In this document: positions 58,581 to 64,000 of the stretch, piece after piece | Position numbering within the stretch: the first letter of the stretch is position 1 | How the letters are laid out: every line of letters begins with the position of its first letter | Assembly (NCBI RefSeq): GCF_005519465.1 | Contig: NZ_CP027858.1 | Span: 2,294,001-2,358,000 of the forward strand | Length of the DNA: 64,000 nt | Origin: Streptomyces clavuligerus | Lineage (GTDB): Bacteria > Actinomycetota > Actinomycetes > Streptomycetales > Streptomycetaceae | Reading direction: 5' to 3' | Program-made: the position numbers and the translations under genes | Notes under the pieces: model-generated | Seen by the model: the letters and a program-made list of their open reading frames with translations, nothing else | What the model was told of the DNA's origin: nothing | Database searches by the model: none

Positions 58581-58808
58581 CAGCTTGTTCACCTGTTGAA
58601 GAGTAGGCCCAGACGGGTGCCAACTGGCCACTGATCAACAAAAGTTCAATCCGATAGGGGAAGGAAACACCGTTCGAAGGGGCATGATCCAGGCTCCCCG
58701 TGGGTACACTGCGCGCCCTTCTCGAACGTACCCCACCTGCGTCGATCCCGCCCGGGCTGCGGCGGATCACCGCGTGATGGCGGCCCCTCGCGGGCCCGGT
58801 CGTCCAAG

Positions 58809-58874
58809 GCCCGTCCAGAACCGGTCCAGCGCCCGTCCAGAGCTGTTTCAGAGCCCGTCCAGAGCTGTTTCAGG
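58809..58874. repeat. Three tandem copies of a ~22-bp unit
   Basis: gcccgtccagagctgtttca recurs at 58831 and 58853 with a diverged copy (gcccgtccagaaccggtccag) at 58809. It lies in the 334-base gap 58581-58914 between the glycosyltransferase and M20 genes; nothing else is seen there apart from an AT-rich caacaaaagttcaatccg stretch upstream of the M20 start. Confidence 0.75.
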
Positions 58875-58914
58875 GCGGTTCCCGGCGGCCCTCAAGCCCG
58901 GCGCGGCCCGTCCT

Positions 58915-60006
58915 TCAGGCCGGGGCGGGGAGCCGCCGCACGCCCCGGGCGGTGCCGGTGATGCCCGCGAGGAAGCCCTCGGCCCGGGGGGAGGCCCCGT
59001 CCTTCAGCCACTGGGGCGCGATGTCGCAGACGGCGACCGTGACGGGGGTGTCCGCGAGGGCGAGCGGCAGGGTGTGCACCACCGTGGAGGGGAAGCTCAG
59101 CACGGTGGCGGCGGTCGGGCCCCGGCGGGCGACCAGTTCCAGCGGCAGTTCGGGGCGGACGATCTCCAGCCCGGTGAGCCGGGCCAGCCGCTGGAGCTTG
59201 TCCGGGCTCTCCCGGCGGTGGGCGAGGTAGCGCCGTGCCCCGTGGGCCGCGGCGAGCCGGTGCACGGCGTCGGCGTAGCGCTCCGGGTCGACGACGCCGG
59301 TCTCCACCAGGGAGGTGCCGACGAGGTCGGCGCCCGGGAGCACGGTGGGCGGGCCGAAGCGGGCGCGGGTCCAGCCGAAGTCGTTGGGGGTGACGTCGAC
59401 GCCCTCGGGCGGCTGGACCGGCATCGCGGTGAAGACCTCCACCCGGCGGTCCGGCGCCGGGGCCAGGCGCCGCCTCGCCAGTCGGCTCACGGGCGCGAGC
59501 AGCCGCTCCCTGGCTCCGCCGGTGCCGCGCCGGTGCCAGCGCACCAGCCGTTCGCCCCGGGCGAGCTGGGCGGCGAACTCCAGGGTGGCGGTGCCGTCGT
59601 CCACGACGGTCAGCTCCTTGGCCCCGGCCAGGGAGAGCAGCAGATGGACATAGCGCGAGAAGGGGTCGCCGACGACGACCCGCTCCGCCCGGCGCAGCAG
59701 GGGTGCCAGCTCGCGCACCGCCTTCAGGGGGGCTCCGGCCCCGCCCCTGGCCTCCTGCCAGCGGACGGCGAAGCCCTCGTCGCGGGCGAGTCCGGCCATG
59801 CGGCGGAGCTGGCCCCGGGAGAGCGGGTCGGTGGGCGACAGCACCACGACGGTGAGTCCTTCGGCGGGGGTCGGGGGGCCGGGCGGAAGGCTCTGGCCGG
59901 GCGGAAGGTTCCGGCCGGATCGGGGCTGGTGGCCGGGCGGCCGGGTGTGGGCCCACTCCAGGACGTTGAGCAGTTGGACGGGGCTCTCGACGAAGGCCAG
60001 TTGCAC
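58915..60006 (-). CDS. Polysialyltransferase/GT52-like glycosyltransferase
   Basis: 363 residues from ATG 60006. N-terminus MQLAFVESPVQLLNVLEW is the typical opening of GT52/polysialyltransferase-like proteins (VxSPxQLLNxxE). Later: VVGDPFSRYVHLLLS, VVDDGTATLEF (conserved DDG), YLAHRRESPDKLQRL (acceptor/donor site HRRE), STVVHTLPLAL. A Pro/Gly-rich insert at about 26-48 with two PPGQ/LPPGP repeats looks slipped in. It would transfer a nonulosonic acid such as Kdn or sialic acid from its CMP form. Follows neuB on the same strand. Confidence 0.85.
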   Translation of the reverse strand: MQLAFVESPVQLLNVLEWAHTRPPGHQPRSGRNLPPGQSLPPGPPTPAEGLTVVVLSPTDPLSRGQLRRMAGLARDEGFAVRWQEARGGAGAPLKAVRELAPLLRRAERVVVGDPFSRYVHLLLSLAGAKELTVVDDGTATLEFAAQLARGERLVRWHRRGTGGARERLLAPVSRLARRRLAPAPDRRVEVFTAMPVQPPEGVDVTPNDFGWTRARFGPPTVLPGADLVGTSLVETGVVDPERYADAVHRLAAAHGARRYLAHRRESPDKLQRLARLTGLEIVRPELPLELVARRGPTAATVLSFPSTVVHTLPLALADTPVTVAVCDIAPQWLKDGASPRAEGFLAGITGTARGVRRLPAPA

Positions 60007-60110
60007 TGCGGGTCACCTCGTACGGGTGGGGGCGGGTGAGGGGTGGGGCAGCGGCGGCGGGCACGGGCCCCGGCGGGGGCGCCGGGAGTCGGCGCACCCC
60101 GCCGGGGCGG

Positions 60111-60150
60111 GTGAAACGGGGTGAAACGGGGTGAAACGGGGTGGAACGGG
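60111..60150. repeat. Four tandem copies of a 10-bp unit
   Basis: gtgaaacggg three times exactly (60111, 60121, 60131) and gtggaacggg (60141), just after the neuB stop codon. Simple tandem array. Confidence 0.9.
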
Positions 60151-60153
60151 GCG

Positions 60154-61077
60154 TCAGACGGCCACGGGCTCGCGGTCGCCCGCCTCGGCGACGACGCCGG
60201 TGACCCGGCGGAGCTTGCGCATGGGGGCGAGTTCGGAGTCGTACACCCGCTTCACACCGTCGCCGAGGGCGGTCTCGATGGTGCGGATGTCCCGCACCAG
60301 CCGGGCCAGTCCGCCCGGTTCGACGGACGCCGCCTGGTCGGAGCCCCACATCGCGCGGTCGAGCGTGATGTGCCGCTCGACGAAGACCGCGCCGAGGGCG
60401 ACGGCGGCGAGGGTGGTCTGGAGCCCGGTCTCATGGCCGGAGTAGCCGATCGGGACGTTCGGGTACTCGCCCTGGAGGGTCCGGATGACGTTGAGGTTCA
60501 GCTCCTCGGCGCGGGCCGGGTAGGTCGAGGTGGCGTGGCACAGAACGATGTTGTCGCTGCCGAGCACCTCCACCGCGTGCCGGATCTGGCGCGGGGTCGA
60601 CATCCCGGTGGAGAGGATGACCGTCTTGCCGGTGGCCCGCAGGGCGCGCAGCAGCTCGTCGTCGGTGAGCGAGGCGGAGGCCACCTTGTGCGCGGGGACG
60701 TCGAACCGCTCCAGGAAGGCGACGGCCTCGGTGTCCCACGGCGAGGCGAACCAGTCGATGCCGCGCCGGGCGCAGTGCTCGTCGATACGGCGGTAGTCCT
60801 CCTCGTCGAACTCGACACGGTGGCGGTAGTCGATGTAGGTCATCCGGCCCCAGGGGGTGTCGCGCTCGATGTCCCACTGGTCGCGCGGGGTGCAGATCTC
60901 CGGGGTGCGCTTCTGGAACTTGACGGCGTCGCAGCCCGCGTCGGCGGCGGCGTCGATGAGCGCGAAGGCGTTCTCCAGATCGCCGTTGTGGTTGATGCCG
61001 ATCTCGCCCGTGACATAGACGGGGCGGCCCGGCCCGGCGGTCCTGGTGCCGAGGGTGCGCAGACGGGACGTGCTCAT
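60154..61077 (-). CDS. neuB: Sialic acid/nonulosonic acid synthase, lacking the C-terminal SAF domain
   Basis: 307 residues from ATG 61077 with aagga. Condenses phosphoenolpyruvate with a hexose (ManNAc, mannose-6-phosphate or relative) to a nine-carbon sialic-acid-like sugar. TIM barrel: YVTGEIGINHNGDLENAFALIDAA, DAVKFQKRTPEIC, WFASPWDTEAVAFLERF, KVASASLTDDELLRALRATGKTVILSTGM, LCHATSTYPARAEELNLNVI, PIGYSGHETGLQTTLAAVALGA, ERHITLDRAMWGSDQAAS. It stops after the barrel: the antifreeze-like SAF domain of about 60 residues that closes the active site in NeuB is missing. Start overlaps nothing; neuA-like gene is 76 bases upstream. Confidence 0.93.
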   Translation of the reverse strand: MSTSRLRTLGTRTAGPGRPVYVTGEIGINHNGDLENAFALIDAAADAGCDAVKFQKRTPEICTPRDQWDIERDTPWGRMTYIDYRHRVEFDEEDYRRIDEHCARRGIDWFASPWDTEAVAFLERFDVPAHKVASASLTDDELLRALRATGKTVILSTGMSTPRQIRHAVEVLGSDNIVLCHATSTYPARAEELNLNVIRTLQGEYPNVPIGYSGHETGLQTTLAAVALGAVFVERHITLDRAMWGSDQAASVEPGGLARLVRDIRTIETALGDGVKRVYDSELAPMRKLRRVTGVVAEAGDREPVAV

Positions 61078-61153
61078 GGGGTGGTTCCTTACGTCGGTGA
61101 GGGGGTGGCCGTCAGGGGGCGCGGCCGAGGGGGAGGTGTGGTGGGGGGACGGG

Positions 61154-62494
61154 TCAGCGGGTGGGCGGGGCGGCCGACAGGAGTTCGGCGGGGCCGTCCG
61201 CGGAGCAGGGAGGAGAGCAGGGAGCGGAGTCGGGAGGGGAGTCGGGGGTGGGAGTGAGGGCGGGGCCCAGGAGCCAGCTCGCGATCTCCCGTACGGCGCC
61301 GTGTCCGCCGGGGGCCGCCGTGACCGCGCGCGCCGCCGCCCGGACCGGCCCATGCGCGTCGGCGACGGCGACCGGCCAGCCCGCGAGGGAGAAGCAGGGC
61401 AGGTCGTTGACGTCGTTGCCCGCGTAGAGCACCCGCCGGAGGTCGATGCCCCGTTCCTCGCACCAGCGGCTGAGCGCGAGGTCCTTGCGGTCGATGCCCT
61501 GGAGGACCGGTATCCGCAGTTTGAGGGCGCGGGCCGCGACCACCGGGTTCCGCTCCGTGGAGAGGATCAGCAGGTCGAGGCCCGCCTCGCGCAGCCGGGC
61601 GACGCCGAGTCCGTCGCCCCGGTGGACGGCGACGGTCTCCCGGCCCTCGGCGTCGATCCAGGCGCGGTCGTCGGTCTGGGTGCCGTCGAAGTCGAGGACG
61701 ACGGCGTCGATGTCCGCACGGGTGGGCAGAGCGGTGCCCCGGGCCGCCGTGTCGAGCAGCGGGGCGAGGGCGCGGGCGCGGGCCAGGTCGTGCGGGTCGT
61801 CGATCTCCAGGACCCGGGCGGGGTCGGTGCGGACCAGCGCCGTCCGGCCGAAGAAGCGGTGCCGGGCGGCGCGGAAGCCCTCGGCGTCCATGGCGTACGC
61901 GGCGCCGGTCTCCAGGTGGTCCCGGGGCCGGTCCTGGCGGCGGGGGCGCACGGCCGCGTCGTGGTTGACGCCCACGCCGGAGGAGGCGGTGCCCAAGCCG
62001 GGGCCGGGGCCGGTGTCCTTCCCCGGGCCGGGGTCGGTGTCCGGGCCGGGGTCGGCGCCCTCGCGCCAGACGAAGCCGTGGAAGGGGGCCACGGTCACCG
62101 CGCTGTCGGCGCCGTCCCGGACCACCGCGGCGGCCACGCCCTGGATGTCCTCCCGGGTGAGGAAGGGGCTGGTGCACTGCACCAGCAGGACGGCCCGCAC
62201 CCGCGCCCCGTGCGCCGCCCCGAAGGCGTCAAGGGCGTGCAGCACCGCCGCCTCGCTGCTCGCCGTGTCCCCCGAAAGCCCGGCGGGCCGGTCGACGACC
62301 CACGCGCCCGCCGCCCGGGCGGCGGCGGCGATCCCCGGGTCGTCGGTGGAGACCGCGACATCGGTCACCAGCGGGGCGGCCAGGGCCTCCCGGACGGCCC
62401 GGACCACGAGCGGGACACCGCCCACGGGGGCGAGGTTCTTGCCCGGGACGCCCTTGGACCCGCCACGGGCGGGGATCACGGCGAGGACGGTCAT
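61154..62494 (-). CDS. neuA: CMP-nonulosonate synthetase fused to HAD phosphatase
   Basis: 446 residues from ATG 62494 with aggag eight bases upstream. Domain 1 (about 1-235) activates the sugar with CTP: VIPARGGSKGVPGKNL, LVQCTSPFLTREDIQG, ETGAAYAMDAEGF. Domain 2 (about 250-405) is a KdsC-like HAD phosphatase: AVVLDFDGTQTDDRAWI (catalytic Asp-x-Asp), LSTERNPVVAARALKL, KDLALSRWCEERG, YAGNDVNDLPCF. The fusion makes sense if the synthase yields a 9-phosphate that must be removed before activation. A Pro/Gly/Asp repeat insert (DPGPDTDPGPGKDTGPGPG) interrupts domain 1 near 150-170, and a Pro/Ser tail follows domain 2. Confidence 0.92.
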   Translation of the reverse strand: MTVLAVIPARGGSKGVPGKNLAPVGGVPLVVRAVREALAAPLVTDVAVSTDDPGIAAAARAAGAWVVDRPAGLSGDTASSEAAVLHALDAFGAAHGARVRAVLLVQCTSPFLTREDIQGVAAAVVRDGADSAVTVAPFHGFVWREGADPGPDTDPGPGKDTGPGPGLGTASSGVGVNHDAAVRPRRQDRPRDHLETGAAYAMDAEGFRAARHRFFGRTALVRTDPARVLEIDDPHDLARARALAPLLDTAARGTALPTRADIDAVVLDFDGTQTDDRAWIDAEGRETVAVHRGDGLGVARLREAGLDLLILSTERNPVVAARALKLRIPVLQGIDRKDLALSRWCEERGIDLRRVLYAGNDVNDLPCFSLAGWPVAVADAHGPVRAAARAVTAAPGGHGAVREIASWLLGPALTPTPDSPPDSAPCSPPCSADGPAELLSAAPPTR

Positions 62495-62527
62495 CCGCTG
62501 GTCTCCTGAGCTGATCGGTGCGTGCGC

Positions 62528-62569
62528 GGGTGCGTGAGGTGCGGGTGCCTGTACGGGTGCGTGAGGTGC
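62528..62569. repeat. Short direct repeats upstream of the neuA-like gene
   Basis: gggtgcgtgaggtgc occurs at 62528-62542 and 62555-62569 within a G/T-rich tract (62495-62730) that has no gene; the frame is open on the minus strand but Pro/Ala low-complexity. Confidence 0.6.
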
Positions 62570-62730
62570 CTGTGCCCGTGCGGGTGTGTGGGGTGCGGGT
62601 GGACGGGCCGCGCGCGGGTGCGGTGCGGTCTTCAGCGGGGCCGGGGGCGACAGGCCCGGGAGCGGAGGCGCGGCCGGGGGCATGGCCAGGACCGGGACCG
62701 GGGCCGGGGGCGGCAGGCCCGGGGACGGGC

Positions 62731-64000
62731 TCACAGCTCGCCCATCCGCCGGATCGCGGGCGCGACGCGCTGCACGCCCTGCCGGTACGCGCCCCGGGCA
62801 GCCCCCCGTACGGCGTCGCGCACCAGCCGCCGCACCCCTCCCGCCGCCCCGGGGCCCGGCTCCGCGCCCGCGAGCGGGGTGCCGTCGGGGGCGAGCCGGT
62901 GCCGGGCGAGGATGCCGGGCAGATAGCCGGGCGCGGTGGCGGGGGTGTAGTAGGGCCTGATCGGCGGCAGCGGCCCCCCGTCCAGCAGGGCCGCGAGCCG
63001 CCCCCGGGCCGCGTCGAAAGCGGTCTCGTACCCGCCCCCGGTCGCCACGCCCTGCTCCCCGAGCCAGTGCGGATCGGGTACCGGGCGGTGGCCGCTGTCG
63101 AGCGCGTCGAACGAGGTCAGCAGCCCGGAGCCGATGAAGTGGTGGTTCCCGTGGGGCTCGCGCACCCCGAGGTCGGTGAGGACGGCGGTGGGAATGGACC
63201 GGTGCAGGGATTCGAGCGCCGCCGTGGACGAGACGGTGACCAGCAGATCCGTACGGTCCAGGACCTCCCCCATGTGCCCGTGGACCAGCCGGAGGTTGGG
63301 CGGCAGCGGGCCGGTGGCCTGCCCGGCGAGCCGCTGGTACGGGAACTCCTCCAGGTGAGTGGTGTGCTCACCGGGGCGCGAGCGGAGCTTGAGCAGCACC
63401 TCACGGCCCGGGTGGAGCCGGGCGTGCCCGATCAGCCGGCGCAGTACATAGGCGCGTTCGGCGCGGCTCGCGGGGACGGAGGGCTGGGCGGCGAAGACCA
63501 GCGTGTCGCGCCCCTCCTCGGGCCGGTAGGGCGCGCCGCCGAGGAACGGCAGCGCGGCCTCGACCACGGCGGAGGGATCGGCTCCGACCCCTTCGTACAC
63601 CTCCCGGAAGCGCCGGGCGTCCTGCCGGGAGTTGGCGAGCACGAGATCCGCGCCGTGGCGCAGCAGCAGCCCGTCGGCCAGCTTCTCGTAGACGACGCCG
63701 ACATAGCCGGTGACCACGACGGGGCGGCGGGCCGGGGGCAGGGCGGCGAGCCCGTGCAGCATGGCCTGGACACCGCCGCCGACCAGCGCGAGGACGACCA
63801 CGTCGCAGCCGCCGTCCGCGACGGTGCGCAGAAACTCCGTACCGGTCACCTCGTGCAGCGCGCTCGCCTCGGCGCCGACCTCGGCGAGTTGGCGGGGCGT
63901 GGGCGTGGCCCGGCCGCGCAGCAGGTATCCGGTCGGCCGGGCCGGGCCGGGGACGAGGCGGCGCGCGGTCAGCGCACCCCATTTCCACCGGGTGTCGGAA
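62731..64000 (-). CDS. Putative glycosyltransferase (DUF6716-like), cut by the right edge
   Basis: The frame is open to the window end; the visible 423 residues start SDTRWKWGALTARRLVPG, followed by LLRGRATPTPRQLAEVGAEA, so the GTG at 63849 is not the true start. Rossmann-like GT-B features: DVVVLALVGGGVQAML, VVTGYVGVVYEKLADGLLLRHGADLVLANSRQD, LVFAAQPSVPASRAERAYVL, VLLKLRSRPGEHTTHLEEFPY, LVTVSSTAALESLHRSIPTAVLTDLG. The opening resembles proteins annotated DUF6716 putative glycosyltransferase, as far as I remember. Next to the CMP-sugar synthetase and a GT52-like enzyme it probably builds the same glycopolymer. The C-terminus is Arg/Gly-rich. Confidence 0.85.
   Translation of the reverse strand, partial: SDTRWKWGALTARRLVPGPARPTGYLLRGRATPTPRQLAEVGAEASALHEVTGTEFLRTVADGGCDVVVLALVGGGVQAMLHGLAALPPARRPVVVTGYVGVVYEKLADGLLLRHGADLVLANSRQDARRFREVYEGVGADPSAVVEAALPFLGGAPYRPEEGRDTLVFAAQPSVPASRAERAYVLRRLIGHARLHPGREVLLKLRSRPGEHTTHLEEFPYQRLAGQATGPLPPNLRLVHGHMGEVLDRTDLLVTVSSTAALESLHRSIPTAVLTDLGVREPHGNHHFIGSGLLTSFDALDSGHRPVPDPHWLGEQGVATGGGYETAFDAARGRLAALLDGGPLPPIRPYYTPATAPGYLPGILARHRLAPDGTPLAGAEPGPGAAGGVRRLVRDAVRGAARGAYRQGVQRVAPAIRRMGEL

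Overview
This window is actinobacterial chromosome, almost certainly Streptomyces. GC is very high, GTG and TTG starts are frequent, and third codon positions are so GC-rich that long empty shadow ORFs appear in every frame. The gene order also follows what I remember of the S. coelicolor core around hutH - cya - birA - pccB/pccE - accA2 - pnp - deoC - sigQ/afsQ1/afsQ2 - add - bmpA. That comparison is from memory, not from a search. I see no rRNA, tRNA, CRISPR array, insertion sequence or secondary-metabolite cluster.

Layout. 0-1 kb: a lower-GC ORF cut by the left edge, then a gene-poor gap with a perfect 11-bp hairpin. 1-6.3 kb: a polytopic membrane protein, a zinc alcohol dehydrogenase, a lipoprotein L,D-transpeptidase and a small LAETG sortase substrate. 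6.3-13.2 kb, all minus strand: hutH, a GAF-GGDEF diguanylate cyclase, an enoyl-CoA hydratase, the class III adenylate cyclase and biotin ligase. 13.7-18.7 kb, plus strand: acyl-CoA carboxylase beta and epsilon subunits, a 42-residue membrane peptide, Maf, and the biotinylated alpha subunit. 19-22.5 kb: TetR and DeoR regulators and an LpdA-type flavoprotein. 23.8-33.4 kb: purine nucleoside phosphorylase, a phosphosugar mutase, membrane and secreted proteins, deoC and two aldehyde-dehydrogenase genes. 34-39.7 kb: a uridine kinase-like gene and the sigQ / afsQ1-afsQ2-lipoprotein signalling locus. 40-49.6 kb: adenosine deaminase, an alpha/beta hydrolase, a repeat island next to half of an MFS gene, a LysR/MFS pair, a second L,D-transpeptidase, a SigG-type sigma factor, a STAS protein and a Uma2 protein. 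49.7-56.8 kb: thymidine phosphorylase, cytidine deaminase and a complete BmpA-type nucleoside ABC importer. 57.2-64 kb: an M20 amidohydrolase and the start of a nonulosonic-acid (sialic acid/Kdn-like) glycopolymer cluster that runs off the right edge.

How the parts work together. The main theme is dispersed nucleoside salvage. The importer brings in nucleosides. Deaminases and phosphorylases release bases and (deoxy)ribose-1-phosphate. The mutase can make the 5-phosphates. DeoC cleaves deoxyribose-5-phosphate to glyceraldehyde-3-phosphate and acetaldehyde, and the adjoining aldehyde dehydrogenase can oxidise the acetaldehyde. Three promoters of this set (pnp, deoC, importer operon) carry the same exact 12-bp palindrome CTACGCGCGTAG, and the bmpA promoter carries a half-degenerate copy. 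This looks like one regulon spread over 33 kb. I consider it the best discovery candidate here.

A second, structural theme is the number of short tandem repeats in intergenic regions, plus two larger degenerate repeat islands (about 7.95-8.43 kb and 42.95-43.51 kb). The second abuts a truncated transporter gene.
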